Positions 24,383 through 36,243 of a DNA stretch of 64,000 nucleotides are shown in pieces. How positions within the stretch are numbered: position 1 is the first letter of the stretch; each line of letters starts with the position of its first letter. A model generated the notes under the pieces. That model saw only the letters and a program-made list of their open reading frames with translations. It did no database searches and was not told the origin of the DNA. Where the stretch lies: contig CP136064.1 of assembly GCA_032622095.1 (NCBI GenBank), positions 190,451,794 through 190,515,793 on the forward strand, written 5' to 3'. Position numbers and translations under genes: made by a program. Source of the DNA: Siphonodentalium dalli. Taxonomy: Eukaryota; Mollusca; Scaphopoda; Gadilida; Siphonodentaliidae.

Positions 24383-25154
24383 AGGAAGGCGAATTTTGTT
24401 ACAATATCTTGCACTATATTTCATCAATGGCGGGTTTTGGTAAATTTTTACCCCATTCAATCTCATACAAAATTTATAGCACTCGATCTATTTTATCAGA
24501 GGCTGCTTTTTGGTAATGTTTTGCACTATTCAAATCTCGCACAAAATCCCATGTGTACATTGTCCTGTATTTTTTATAATTTGTTTTATATATCAGTTCG
24601 TTTCATCCCATATTTTAGTTGCGGGAGGTAGCGTCTGTTTCACAGCATCACCCATAGAGACAAGTTGACGTCACAGACATGATGCACCATTCGTTCGCAA
24701 TATGGACACCCAATAATTTAGTTGGTTGTTTGATTACGACATGTTCAAGATCGAAAATTGGGATCGTCAAGGTCGGTCTCGGAATATTGTTAAATGGACA
24801 CAACTCGTTTAAACCTCAAACACTACGTATACCTAATATGGAAGTCGGAACAATGCAGGTCGATAAATACACGAAACACCGTTATACTCTAAAAATAGTC
24901 TTATCGAAATCACATTAATTTGACAGCTGTTTTCAATTATTTTTTCTCACAGATTGAGACAAACGCTCTTTATGCGTACCGTATAAGGAATATATAAACA
25001 ATGAACGCTCGATCTTTATTGTCTCGTGCTGATTAATTTTCCGAAAACAATATGACTTGAATAAGTCACGACATGATATGTATACATTTCATGTATTTCT
25101 CGACACATTTTGACCCCGAACCGGGCCTGACGAGGAGGGTATGTTCTTTGGCCT

Positions 25155-25226
25155 GGGGATGTAGCTCAGTGGTAGAGCGTTCGCTTTGCATGTGAAAGGC
25201 CCCGGGTTCGATCCCCGGCATCTCCA
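25155..25226 (+). tRNA. tRNA-Ala-UGC: tRNA-Ala (UGC), unit 17 second gene
   Basis: Consensus UGC copy. Confidence 0.94.
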
Positions 25227-25466
25227 GCACAGTGCTTTCTTTTTATTTGTATGTATGAAGTTTTAATTGCACATGCCGCTGTTATGACTGACTGTCGTGA
25301 TTTCATATACTGGAAAGTCACCATTTGTGAATCGAAACGTTCCGTCCTATATGCATAGCTATTAAATCACAACAAAGCAAATTTACCACTTCATCTGACT
25401 TCTCATCGAATAATAAATAGCTGTCTAATGTAGTCTCCAAACTTTGACGGACAAATTCTATCATTT

Positions 25467-25538
25467 GGGGATGTAGCTCAGTGGTAGAGCGTTCGCTTTG
25501 CATGTGAAAGGCCCCGGGTTCGATCCCCGGCATCTCCA
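25467..25538 (+). tRNA. tRNA-Ala-UGC: tRNA-Ala (UGC), unit 17 third gene
   Basis: Consensus UGC copy. Confidence 0.94.
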
Positions 25539-25833
25539 AGAAATACTTTTGCACGAAAGTTAAAATTCGATTATGACGGTTTTGGTGATATTAATGGATG
25601 TAAATAATAGAAACAGCTTTCCCCATCGTTTTTCCGCGTGAAATCACGAAAACGAAAAAATTACTTTTCTGTATGCTCCGATGATATGATCCGATGCTCC
25701 GTGGTATTGTGTTCTTATATTGCAGTGTAATTTCTATCATTTTATATTGAGATTAACATACTTCTTTTTTTCGTGGGAAATCAAAGGATTTATTATTTGT
25801 CGACAATAATATGGCCTTGCAATTTTACGGGCC

Positions 25834-25905
25834 GGGGATGTAGCTCAGTGGTAGAGCGTTCGCTTCGCATGTGAAAGGCCCCGGGTTCAATCCCCGGCAT
25901 CTCCA
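25834..25905 (+). tRNA. tRNA-Ala-CGC: tRNA-Ala (CGC), unit 18
   Basis: Consensus CGC copy. Confidence 0.94.
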
Positions 25906-26677
25906 AGGAAGGCGAATTTTGTTACAATATCTTGCACTATATTTCATCAATGGCGGGTTTTGGTAAATTTTTACCCCATTCAATCTCATACAAAATTTAT
26001 AGCACTCGATCTATTTTATCAGAGGCTGCTTTTTGGTAATGTTTTGCACTATTCAAATCTCGCACAAAATCCCATGTGTACATTGTCCTGTATTTTTTAT
26101 AATTTGTTTTATATATCAGTTCGTTTCATCCCATATTTTAGTTGCGGGAGGTAGCGTCTGTTTCACAGCATCACCCATAGAGACAAGTTGACGTCACAGA
26201 CATGATGCACCATTCGTTCGCAATATGGACACCCAATAATTTAGTTGGTTGTTTGATTACGACATGTTCAAGATCGAAAATTGGGATCGTCAAGGTCGGT
26301 CTCGGAATATTGTTAAATGGACACAACTCGTTTAAACCTCAAACAGTACGTATACCTAATATGGAAGTCGGAACAATGCAGGTCGATAAATACACGAAAC
26401 ACTGTTATACTCTAAAAATAGTCTTATCGAAATCACATTAATTTGACAGCTGTTTTCAATTATTTTTTCTCACAGATTGAGACAAACGCTCTTTATGCGT
26501 ACCGTATAAGGAATATATAAACAATGAACGCTCGATCTTTATTGTCTCGTGCTGATTAATTTTCCGAAAACAATATGACTTGAATAAGTCACGACATGAT
26601 ATGTATACATTTCATGTATTTCTCGACACATTTTGACCCCGAACCGGGCCTGACGAGGAGGGTATGTTCTTTGGCCT

Positions 26678-26749
26678 GGGGATGTAGCTCAGTGGTAGAG
26701 CGTTCGCTTTGCATGTGAAAGGCCCCGGGTTCGATCCCCGGCATCTCCA
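26678..26749 (+). tRNA. tRNA-Ala-UGC: tRNA-Ala (UGC), unit 18 second gene
   Basis: Consensus UGC copy. Confidence 0.94.
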
Positions 26750-26989
26750 GCACAGTGCTTTCTTTTTATTTGTATGTATGAAGTTTTAATTGCACATGCC
26801 GCTGTTATGACTGACTGTCGTGATTTCATATACTGGAAAGTCACCATTTGTGAATCGAAACGTTCCGTCCTATATGCATAGCTATTAAATCACAACAAAG
26901 CAAATTTACCACTTCATCTGACTTCTCATCGAATAATAAATAGCTGTCTAATGTATTCTCCAAACTTTGACGGACAAATTCTATCAGTT

Positions 26990-27061
26990 GGGGATGTAGC
27001 TCAGTGGTAGAGCGTTCGCTTTGCATGTGAAAGGCCCCGGGTTCGATCCCCGGCATCTCCA
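26990..27061 (+). tRNA. tRNA-Ala-UGC: tRNA-Ala (UGC), unit 18 third gene
   Basis: Consensus UGC copy with the 'tgtattctcc' upstream marker. Confidence 0.94.
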
Positions 27062-27342
27062 AGAAATACTTTTGCACGAAAGTTAAAATTCGATTATGAC
27101 GGTTTTGGTGATATAATAGAAACAGCTTTCCCCATCGTTTTTCCGCGTGAAATCACGAAAACGAAAAAATTACTTTTCTGTATGCTCCGATGATATGCTC
27201 CGATGCTCCGTGGTATTGTGTCCTTATATTGCAGTGTAATTTCTATCATTTTATATTGAGATTAACATACTTCTTTTTTTCGTGGGAAATCAAAGGATTT
27301 ATTATTTGTCGACAATAATATGGCCTTGCAATTTTACGGGCC

Positions 27343-27414
27343 GGGGATGTAGCTCAGTGGTAGAGCGTTCGCTTCGCATGTGAAAGGCCCCGGGTTCAAT
27401 CCCCGGCATCTCCA
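27343..27414 (+). tRNA. tRNA-Ala-CGC: tRNA-Ala (CGC), unit 19
   Basis: Consensus CGC copy. The following spacer holds a 14-bp tandem duplication ('tagtcttatcgaaa') near 27,930-27,955. Confidence 0.94.
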
Positions 27415-28200
27415 AGGAAGGCGAATTTTGTTACAATATCTTGCACTATATTTCATCAATGGCGGGTTTTGGTAAATTTTTACCCCATTCAATCTCATAC
27501 AAAATTTATAGCACTCGATCTATTTTATCAGAGGCTGCTTTTTGGTAATGTTTTGCACTATTCAAATCTCGCACAAAATCCCATGTGTACATTGTCCTGT
27601 ATTTTTTATAATTTGTTTTATATATCAGTTCGTTTCATCCCATATTTTAGTTGCGGGAGGTAGCGTCTGTTTCACAGCATCACCCATAGAGACAAGTTGA
27701 CGTCACAGACATGATGCACCATTCGTTCGCAATATGGACACCCAATAATTTAGTTGGTTGTTTGATTACGACATGTTCAAGATCGAAAATTGGGATCGTC
27801 AAGGTCGGTCTCGGAATATTGTTAAATGGACACAACTCGTTTAAACCTCAAACACTACGTATACCTAATATGGAAGTCGGAACAATGCAGGTCGATAAAT
27901 ACACGAAACACCGTTATACTCTAAAAATAGTCTTATCGAAATAGTCTTATCGAAATCACATTAATTTGACAGCTGTTTTCAATTATTTTTTCTCACAGAT
28001 TGAGACAAACGCTCTTTATGCGTACCGTATAAGGAATATATAAACACTGAACGCTCGATCTTTATTGTCTCGTGCTGATTAATTTTCCGAAAACAATATG
28101 ACTTGAATAAGTCACGACATGATATGTATACATTTCATGTATTTCTCGACACATTTTGACCCCGAACCGGGCCTGACGAGGAGGGTATGTTCTTTGGCCT

Positions 28201-28272
28201 GGGGATGTAGCTCAGTGGTAGAGCGTTCGCTTTGCATGTGAAAGGCCCCGGGTTCGATCCCCGGCATCTCCA
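28201..28272 (+). tRNA. tRNA-Ala-UGC: tRNA-Ala (UGC), unit 19 second gene
   Basis: Consensus UGC copy, displaced 14 bp by the duplication upstream. Confidence 0.94.
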
Positions 28273-28512
28273 GCACAGTGCTTTCTTTTTATTTGTATGT
28301 ATGAAGTTTTAATTGCACATGCCGCTGTTATGACTGACTGTCGTGATTTCATATACTGGAAAGTCACCATTTGTGAATCGAAACGTTCCGTCCTATATGC
28401 ATAGCTATTAAATCACAACAAAGCAAATTTACCACTTCATCTGACTTCTCATCGAATAATAAATAGCTGTCTAATGTAGTCTCCAAACTTTGACGGACAA
28501 ATTCTATCAGTT

Positions 28513-28584
28513 GGGGATGTAGCTCAGTGGTAGAGCGTTCGCTTTGCATGTGAAAGGCCCCGGGTTCGATCCCCGGCATCTCCA
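28513..28584 (+). tRNA. tRNA-Ala-UGC: tRNA-Ala (UGC), unit 19 third gene
   Basis: Consensus UGC copy. Confidence 0.94.
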
Positions 28585-28879
28585 AGAAATACTTTTGCAC
28601 GAAAGTTAAAATTCGATTATGACGGTTTTGGTGATATTAATGGATGTAAATAATAGAAACAGCTTTCCCCATCGTTTTTCCGCGTGAAATCACGAAAACG
28701 AAAAAATTACTTTTCTGTATGCTCCGATGATATGCTCCGATGCTCCGTGGTATTGTGTCCTTATATTGCAGTGTAATTTCTATCATTTTATATTGAGATT
28801 AACATACTTCTTTTTTTCGTGGGAAATCAAAGGTTTTATTATTTGTCGACAATAATATGGCCTTGCAATTTTACGGACC

Positions 28880-28951
28880 GGGGATGTAGCTCAGTGGTAG
28901 AGCGTTCGCTTCGCATGTGAAAGGCCCCGGGTTCAATCCCCGGCATCTCCA
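28880..28951 (+). tRNA. tRNA-Ala-CGC: tRNA-Ala (CGC), unit 20
   Basis: Consensus CGC copy; 5' flank reads 'acggaccgggg' instead of 'acgggccgggg'. Confidence 0.94.
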
Positions 28952-29723
28952 AGGAAGGCGAATTTTGTTACAATATCTTGCACTATATTTCATCAATGGC
29001 GGGTTTTGGTAAATTTTTACCCCATTCAATCTCATACAAAATTTATAGCACTCGATCTATTTTATCAGAGGCTGCTTTTTGGTAATGTTTTGCACTATTC
29101 AAATCTCGCACAAAATCCCATGTGTACATTGTCCTGTATTTTTTATAATTTGTTTTATATATCAGTTCGTTTCATCCCATATTTTAGTTGCGGGAGGTAG
29201 CGTCTGTTTCACAGCATCACCCATAGAGACAAGTTGACGTCACAGACATGATGCACCATTCGTTCGCAATATGGACACCCAATAATTTAGTTGGTTGTTT
29301 GATTACGACATGTTCAAGATCGAAAATTGGGATCGTCAAGGTCGGTCTCGGAATATTGTTAAATGGACACAACTCGTTTAAACCTCAAACAGTACGTATA
29401 CCTAATATGGAAGTCGGAACAATGCAGGTCGATAAATACACGAAACACCGTTATACTCTAAAAATAGTCTTATCGAAATCACATTAATTTGACAGCTGTT
29501 TTCAATTATTTTTTCTCACAGATTGAGACAAACGCTCTTTATGCGTACCGTATAAGGAATATATAATCACTGAACGCTCGATCTTTATTGTCTCGTGCTG
29601 ATTAATTTTCCGAAAACAATATGACTTGAATAAGTCACGACATGATATGTATACATTTCATGTATTTCTCGACACATTTTGACCCCGAACCGGGCCTGAC
29701 GAGGAGGGTATGTTCTTTGGCCT

Positions 29724-29795
29724 GGGGATGTAGCTCAGTGGTAGAGCGTTCGCTTTGCATGTGAAAGGCCCCGGGTTCGATCCCCGGCATCTCCA
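29724..29795 (+). tRNA. tRNA-Ala-UGC: tRNA-Ala (UGC), unit 20 second gene
   Basis: Consensus UGC copy. Confidence 0.94.
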
Positions 29796-30035
29796 GCACA
29801 GTGCTTTCTTTTTATTTGTATGTATGAAGTTTTAATTGCACATGCCGCTGTTATGACTGACTGTCGTGATTTCATATACTGGAAAGTCACCATTTGTGAA
29901 TCGAAACGTTCCGTCCTATATGCATAGCTATTAAATCACAACAAAGCAAATTTACCACTTCATCTGACTTCTCATCGAATAATAAATAGCTGTCTAATGT
30001 AGTCTCCAAACTTTGACGGACAAATTCTATCAGTT

Positions 30036-30107
30036 GGGGATGTAGCTCAGTGGTAGAGCGTTCGCTTTGCATGTGAAAGGCCCCGGGTTCGATCCCCGGC
30101 ATCTCCA
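30036..30107 (+). tRNA. tRNA-Ala-UGC: tRNA-Ala (UGC), unit 20 third gene
   Basis: Consensus UGC copy. Confidence 0.94.
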
Positions 30108-30402
30108 AGAAATACTTTTGCACGAAAGTTAAAATTCGATTATGACGGTTTTGGTGATATTAATGGATGTAAATAATAGAAACAGCTTTCCCCATCGTTT
30201 TTCCGCGTGAAATCACGAAAACGAAAAAATTACTTTTCTGTATGCTCCGATGATATGCTCCGATGCTCCGTGGTATTGTGTCCTTATATTGCAGTGTAAT
30301 TTCTATCATTTTATATTGAGATTAACATACTTCTTTTTTTCGTGGGAAATCAAAGGTTTTATTATTTGTCGACAATAATATGGCCTTGCAATTTTACGGG
30401 CC

Positions 30403-30474
30403 GGGGATGTAGCTCAGTGGTAGAGCGTTCGCTTCGCATGTGAAAGGCCCCGGGTTCAATCCCCGGCATCTCCA
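30403..30474 (+). tRNA. tRNA-Ala-CGC: tRNA-Ala (CGC), unit 21 (last intact CGC of the consensus type)
   Basis: Consensus CGC copy. Unit 21 is a hybrid: its first half is subfamily A and its second half, from about 31,090, is subfamily B. Confidence 0.94.
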
Positions 30475-31244
30475 AGGAAGGCGAATTTTGTTACAATATC
30501 TTGCACTATATTTCATCAATGGCGGGTTTTGGTAAATTTTTACCCCATTCAATCTCATACAAAATTTATAGCACTCGATCTATTTTATCAGAGGCTGATT
30601 TTTGGTAATGTTTTGCACTATTCAAATCTCGCACAAAATCCCATGTGTACATTGTCCTGTATTTTTTATAATTTGTTTTATATATCAGTTCGTTTCATCC
30701 CATATTTTAGTTGCGGGAGGTAGCGTCTGTTTCACAGCATCACCCATAGAGACAAGTTGACGTCACAGACATGATGCACCATTCGTTCGCAATATGGACA
30801 CCCAATAATTTAGTTGGTTGTTTGATTACGACATGTTCAAGATCGAAAATTGGGATCGTCAAGGTCGGTCTCGGAATATTGTTAAATGGACACAACTCGT
30901 TTAAACCTCAAACAGTACGTATACCTAATATGGAAGTCGGAACAATGCAGGTCGATAAATACACGAAACACCGTTATACTCTAAAAATAGTCTTATCGAA
31001 ATCACATTAATTTGACAGCTGTTTTCAATTATTTTTTCTCACAGATTGAGACAAACGCTCTTTATGCGTACCGTATAAGGAATATATAAACAATAAACGC
31101 TCGATCTTTATTGTCTCGTGCTGATTAATTTTCCGAAAACAATATGACTTGAATAAGTCACGACATATGTATACATTTCATGTATTTCTCGACACATTTT
31201 GACCCCCGAACCGGGCCTGACGAGGAGTGTATACTATTTGGCCT

Positions 31245-31316
31245 GGGGATGTAGCTCAGTGGTAGAGCGTTCGCTTTGCATGTGAAAGGCCCCGGGTTCG
31301 ATCCCCGGCATCTCCA
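31245..31316 (+). tRNA. tRNA-Ala-UGC: tRNA-Ala (UGC), unit 21 second gene
   Basis: Consensus cloverleaf within subfamily B flanks ('agaacagtgc' follows instead of 'agcacagtgc', so the small post-tRNA hairpin is lost). Confidence 0.93.
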
Positions 31317-31558
31317 GAACAGTGCTTTCTTTTTATTTGTATGTATCAAGTTTTAATTGCACATGCCGCTGTTATGACTGACTCTCGTGATTTCATATAT
31401 ACTGGAAAGTCACGATTTGTGAATCGAAACTTTCCGTCCTATATGCATAGCTATTAAATCACAACAAAGCAAATTTACCACTTCATCTGACTTCTCATCG
31501 AATAATAAATAGCTGTCTAATGTAGTGTCCAAACATTGACGGACAAATTCTATCAGTT

Positions 31559-31630
31559 GGGGATGTAGCTCAGTGGTAGAGCGTTCGCTTTGCATGTGAA
31601 AGGCCCCGGGTTCGATCCCCGGCATCTCCA
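31559..31630 (+). tRNA. tRNA-Ala-UGC: tRNA-Ala (UGC), unit 21 third gene
   Basis: Consensus cloverleaf, followed by 'agaaaaactttt'. First copy whose downstream spacer carries the TTAA inverted-repeat element. Confidence 0.93.
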
Positions 31631-31686
31631 AGAAAAACTTTTGCACGAAAGTTAAAATTCGATCATGACGGTTTTGGTGATATTAA

Positions 31687-32095
31687 GGGGGAGGTCAAGT
31701 GAAAAATTTTGAATAGGGATTTCCATGGAAATCTCCGGAGCAACAGTTACAGAGTTGCATATACTTCTGAGTGGGACTTGATGTGGTATTGGAAACAACA
31801 GGTATTTATCTGGCGGTTCAGCTTGGTAAATTATAAAATTTAGCAACAGATATATTTTTGAGAATTTTTTTCGGGAATTACATCACTTGACCTACATTTG
31901 AAAAATCTAAATAAAATTCAAAAATAAATACACCAACATTATAACGGAACAAGTTCAAAGCGGACAAGCCAGATAAATACCTGTTGTTTCCAATACCACA
32001 TCAATTCACACATAGAATTATGTGGAACTCTGTAACCTTTGCTCCGCAGATTTGCATGGAAATCCTCATTCAATATTGTTCACTTGACATCCCCC
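31687..32095. mobile_element. TTAA-flanked inverted-repeat element (MITE-like), copy 1
   Basis: A 409-bp element bounded by TTAA at 31,683-31,686 and 32,096-32,099. Two arms of about 128 bp (31,687-31,814 and 31,968-32,095), roughly 85% complementary by eye, flank a ~150-bp AT-rich centre. Ends are GGGGGAGGTCAAGTGAA and the complement of GGGGGATGTCAAGTGAA. Long-type units of array A carry the uninterrupted site 'gatattaatggatg', so this is a precise insertion with TTAA duplicated. TTAA target duplication is typical of piggyBac-mobilised elements. No transposase is encoded. Confidence 0.88.
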
Positions 32096-32325
32096 TTAAT
32101 GGATGTAAATAATAGAAACAGCTTTCCCCATCGTTTTTCCACGTGAAATCACGAAAACGAAAAAAATACTTTTCTGTATGCTCCGATGCTCCGTGGTATT
32201 GTGTCCTTATATTGCAGTGTAATTTCTATCATTTTATATTGAGATAAACATACTTCTTTTATTCGTGGGAAATCAAAGGATTTATTATTTGTCAACAATA
32301 ATATGGCCTTGCAATTTTACGGGCC

Positions 32326-32397
32326 GGGGATGTAGATCAGTGGTAGAGCGTTCGCTTCGCATGTGAAAGGCCCCGGGTTTAATCCCCGACATCTCCA
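32326..32397 (+). pseudogene. tRNA-Ala (CGC) pseudogene, unit 22
   Basis: Full length, with three changes shared by the whole subfamily. C11A breaks the D stem and the A box (TAGATCAGTGG). C56T breaks the near-invariant B-box C (GGTTTAATCCC). G65A opens the T stem. Loss of the B-box C should block TFIIIC binding. Confidence 0.85.
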
Positions 32398-33168
32398 AGG
32401 AAGGCGAATTTTGTTACAATATCTTGCACTATATTTCATCAATGGCGGATTTTGGTAAATTTTTGCCCCATTCAATCTCATACAAAATTTCTAGCACTCG
32501 ATCTATTTTATCAGAGGCTGCTTTTGGTAATGTTTTGCACTATTCAAATCTCGCACAAAATCCCATGTGTACATTGTCCTGTATTTTTTATAATTTGTTT
32601 TATATATCAGTTCGTTTCATCCCATATTTTAGTTGCGAGAGGTAGCGTCTGTTTCATAGCATCACCCATAGAGACAATTTGACGTCACAGACATGATGCA
32701 CCAGTCGTTCGCAATATGGACACCCAATAATTTAGTTGGTTGTTTGATTACAGCATGTTCAAGATCGGAATTGGGATCATCAATGTCGGTCTCGGAATAT
32801 TGTTAAATGGACACAACTCGTTTAAACCTCAAACAGTACGTATACCTAATATGGAAGTCGGAACAATGCAGGTCGATAAATACACGAAACACCGTTATAC
32901 TCTAAAAATAATCTTACCGAAATCACATTAATTTGACAGCTGTTTTCATTTATTTTTTCTCACAGATTGAGACAAACGCTCTTTATTCGTACCGTATAAG
33001 GAATATATAAACAATAAACGCTCGATCTTTATTGTCTCGTGCTGATTAATTTTCCGAAAACAATATGACTTGAATAAGTCACGACATGATATGTATACAT
33101 TTCATGTATTTCTCGACACATTTTGACCCCCGAACCGGGCCTGACGAGGAGGGTATATTATTTGGCCT

Positions 33169-33240
33169 GGGGATGTAGCTCAGTGGTAGAGCGTTCGCTT
33201 TGCATGTGAAAGGCCCCGGGTTCGATCCCCGGCATCTCCA
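33169..33240 (+). tRNA. tRNA-Ala-UGC: tRNA-Ala (UGC), unit 22 second gene
   Basis: Consensus cloverleaf, intact promoter boxes. Confidence 0.93.
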
Positions 33241-33482
33241 GAACAGTGCTTTCTTTTTATTTGTATGTATCAAGTTTTAATTGCACATGCCGCTGTTATG
33301 ACTGACTCTCGTGATTTCATATATACTGGAAAGTCACGATTTGTGAATCGAAACTTTCCGTCCTATATGCATAGCTATTAAATCACAACAAAGCAAATTT
33401 ACCACTTCATCTGACTTCTCATCGAATAATAAATAGCTGTCTAATGTAGTGTCCAAACATTGACGGACAAATTCTATCAGTT

Positions 33483-33554
33483 GGGGATGTAGCTCAGTGG
33501 TAGAGCGTTCGCTTTGCATGTGAAAGGCCCCGGGTTCGATCCCCGGCATCTCCA
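33483..33554 (+). tRNA. tRNA-Ala-UGC: tRNA-Ala (UGC), unit 22 third gene
   Basis: Consensus cloverleaf. Confidence 0.93.
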
Positions 33555-33610
33555 AGAAAAACTTTTGCACGAAAGTTAAAATTCGATCATGACGGTTTTG
33601 GTGATATTAA

Positions 33611-34020
33611 GGGGAGGTCAAGTGAAAATTTTTGAATAGGGATATTTCCATGGAAATCTCCGGAGCAACAGTTACAGAGTTGCATATACTTCTGAGTGGG
33701 ACTTGATGTGGTATTGGAAACAACATGTATTTATCTGGCGGTTCAGCTTGGTAAATTATAAAATTTTGCAACAGATATATTTTTGAGAATTTTTTTCGGG
33801 AATTACATCACTTGACCTACATTTGAAAAATCAAAATAAAATTCAAAAATAAATACACCAACATTATAACGGAACAAGTTCAAAGCGGACAAGCCAGATA
33901 AATACCTGTTGTTTCCAATACCACATCAATTCACACATAGAATTATGTGGAACTCTGTAACCTTTGCTCCGCAGATTTGCATGGAAATCCTCATTCAATA
34001 TTGTTCACTTGACATCCCCC
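33611..34020. mobile_element. TTAA inverted-repeat element, copy 2
   Basis: Flanked by TTAA at 33,607-33,610 and 34,021-34,024. It has one fewer G at the left end and an extra 'at' in 'gggatatttcc', both shared with copy 6, its higher-order duplicate. Confidence 0.87.
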
Positions 34021-34250
34021 TTAATGGATGTAAATAATAGAAACAGCTTTCCCCATCGTTTTTCCACGTGAAATCACGAAAACGAAAAAATTACTTTTCT
34101 GTATGCTCCGATGCTCCGTGCTATTGTGTCCTTATATTGCAGTGTAATTTCTATCATTTTATATTGAGATAAACATACTTCTTTTATTCGTGGGAAATCA
34201 AAGGATTTATTATTTGTCAACAATAATATGGCCTTGCAATTTTACGGGCC

Positions 34251-34322
34251 GGGGATGTAGATCAGTGGTAGAGCGCTCGCTTCGCACGTGAAAGGCCCCG
34301 GGTTTAATCCCCGACATCTCCA
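34251..34322 (+). pseudogene. tRNA-Ala (CGC) pseudogene, unit 23
   Basis: Has C11A, C56T and G65A plus T27C (27-43 mismatch in the anticodon stem) and T38C in the anticodon loop. Confidence 0.87.
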
Positions 34323-35091
34323 AGGAAGGCGAATTTTGTTACAATATCTTGCACTATATTTCATCAATGGCGGATTTTGGTAAATTTTTGCCCCATTCAA
34401 TCTCATACAAAATTTCTAGCACTCGATCTATTTTATCAGAGGCTGCTTTTTGGTAATGTTTTGCACTATTCAAATCTCGCACAAAATCCCATGTGTACAT
34501 TGTCCTGTATTTTTTATAATTTGTTTTATATATCAGTTCGTTTCATCCCATATTTTAGTTGCGAGAGGTAGCGTCTGTTTCATAGCATCACCCATAGAGT
34601 CAATTTGACGTCACAGACATGATGCACCAGTCGTTCGCAATATGGACACCCAATAATTTTGTTGGTTGTTCGATTACAGCATGTTCAAGATCGGAATTGG
34701 GATCATCAATGTCGGTCTCGGAATATTGTTAAATGGACACAACTCGTTTAAACCTCAAACAGTACGTATACCTAATATGGAAGTCGGAACAATGCAGGTC
34801 GATAAATACACGAAACACCGTTATACTCTAAAAATAATCTTACCCAAATCACATTAATTTGACAGCTGTTTTCATTTATTTTTTCTCACAGATTGAGACA
34901 AACGCTCTTTATTCGTACCGTATAAGGAATATATAAACAATAAACGCTCGATCTTTATTGTCTCGTGCTGATTAATTTTCCGAAAACAATATGACTTGAA
35001 TAAGTCACGACATATGTATACATTTCATGTATTTCTCGACACATTTTGACCCCCGAACCGGGCCTGACGAGGAGGGTATATTATTTGGCCT

Positions 35092-35163
35092 GGGGATGTA
35101 GCTCAGTGGTAGATCGTTCGCTTTGCACGTGAAAGGCCCCGGGTTCGATCCCCGGCATCTCCA
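35092..35163 (+). tRNA. tRNA-Ala-UGC: tRNA-Ala (UGC), unit 23 second gene, D-stem variant
   Basis: G24T (GATC for GAGC) leaves C11 unpaired in the D stem, and T38C alters the anticodon loop. Promoter boxes are intact, so it may be transcribed but fold poorly. Confidence 0.75.
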
Positions 35164-35405
35164 GAACAGTGCTTTCTTTTTATGTGTATGTATCAAGTTT
35201 TAATTGCACATGCCGCTGTTATGACTGACTCTCGTGATTTCATATATACTGGAAAGTCACGATTTGTGAATCGAAACTTTCCGTCCTATATGCATAGCTA
35301 TTAAATCACAACAAAGCAAATTTACCACTTCATCTGACTTCTCATCGAATAATAAATAGCTGTCTAATGTAGTGTCCAAACATTGACGGACAAATGCTAT
35401 CAGTT

Positions 35406-35477
35406 GGGGATGTAGCTCAGTGGTAGAGCGTTCGCTTTGCATGTGAAAGGCCCCGGGTTCGATCCCTGGCATCTCCA
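35406..35477 (+). tRNA. tRNA-Ala-UGC: tRNA-Ala (UGC), unit 23 third gene
   Basis: C63T converts one T-stem pair to G-U ('gatccctggc'); otherwise consensus and probably functional. Confidence 0.88.
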
Positions 35478-35533
35478 AGAAAAACTTTTGCACGAAAGTT
35501 AAAATTCGATCATGACCGTTTTGGTGATATTAA

Positions 35534-35941
35534 GGGGGAGGTCAAGTGAAAATTTTTGAATAGGGATTTCCATGGAAATCTCCGGAGCAACAGTTACAGA
35601 GTTGCATATACTTCTGAGTGGGACTTGAATTGGTATTGGAAACAACAGGTATTTATCTGGCGGTTCAGCTTGGTAAATTATAAAATTTTGCAACAGATAT
35701 ATTTTTGAGAATTTTTTTCGGGAATTACATCACTTGACCTACATTTGAAAAATCAAAATAAAAATCAAAAATAAATACACCAACATTATAACGGAACAAG
35801 TTAAAGCGGACAAGCCAGATAAATACCTGTTGTTTCCAATACCACATCAATTCACACATAGAATTATGTGGAACTCTGTAACCTTTGCTCCGCAGATTTG
35901 CATGGAAATCCTCATTCAATATTGTTCACTTGACATCCCCC
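35534..35941. mobile_element. TTAA inverted-repeat element, copy 3
   Basis: Flanked by TTAA at 35,530-35,533 and 35,942-35,945. Marked by 'gacttgaattggtatt' in place of 'gacttgatgtggtatt' and by loss of one C in 'gttaaagcgg'; copy 7 has the same marks. Confidence 0.87.
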
Positions 35942-36171
35942 TTAATGGATGTAAATAATAGAAACAGCTTTCCCCATCGTTTTTCCACGTGAAATCACGA
36001 AAACGAAAAAATTACTTTTCTGTATGCTCCGATGCTCCGTGGTATTGTGTCCTTATATTGCAGTGTAATTTCTATCATTTTATATTGAGATAAACATACT
36101 TCTTTTATTCGTGGGAAATCAAAGGATTTATTATTTGTCAACAATAATATGGCCTTGCAATTTTACGGGCC

Positions 36172-36243
36172 GGGGATGTAGATCAGTGGTAGAGCGCTCG
36201 CTTCGCACGTGAAAGGCCCCGGGTTTAATCCCCGACATCTCCA
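36172..36243 (+). pseudogene. tRNA-Ala (CGC) pseudogene, unit 24
   Basis: Same set of five changes as the unit 23 copy (C11A, T27C, T38C, C56T, G65A). Confidence 0.87.

Larger units (their letters stand above)
1..31050 (+). repeat. Tandem tRNA-Ala array, subfamily A (units 1-21)
   Basis: About 21 head-to-tail units of 1,508-1,537 bp, nearly identical by eye. The window opens inside a unit, so the array continues to the left. Each unit has Ala-CGC, a ~772-bp spacer, Ala-UGC, a ~240-bp spacer, Ala-UGC, and a 280-295-bp spacer. Two length classes (1,509 and 1,523) differ by a 14-bp segment (taatggatgtaaat) about 50-70 bp downstream of the third tRNA. The spacers contain no recognisable protein or other RNA gene. 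Short ORFs of 64 and 79 codons recur in every unit, but noncoding positions are equally conserved, so recent amplification explains them. The boundary with subfamily B falls inside unit 21, between about 31,010 and 31,093, where diagnostic bases switch. Confidence 0.95.

Noticed and set aside
31687-32095. Long-stem precursor of a microRNA or other structural ncRNA gene
   Set aside because: Arms are ~128 bp with flanking TTAA duplication and an empty site elsewhere, which fits a transposed element better.
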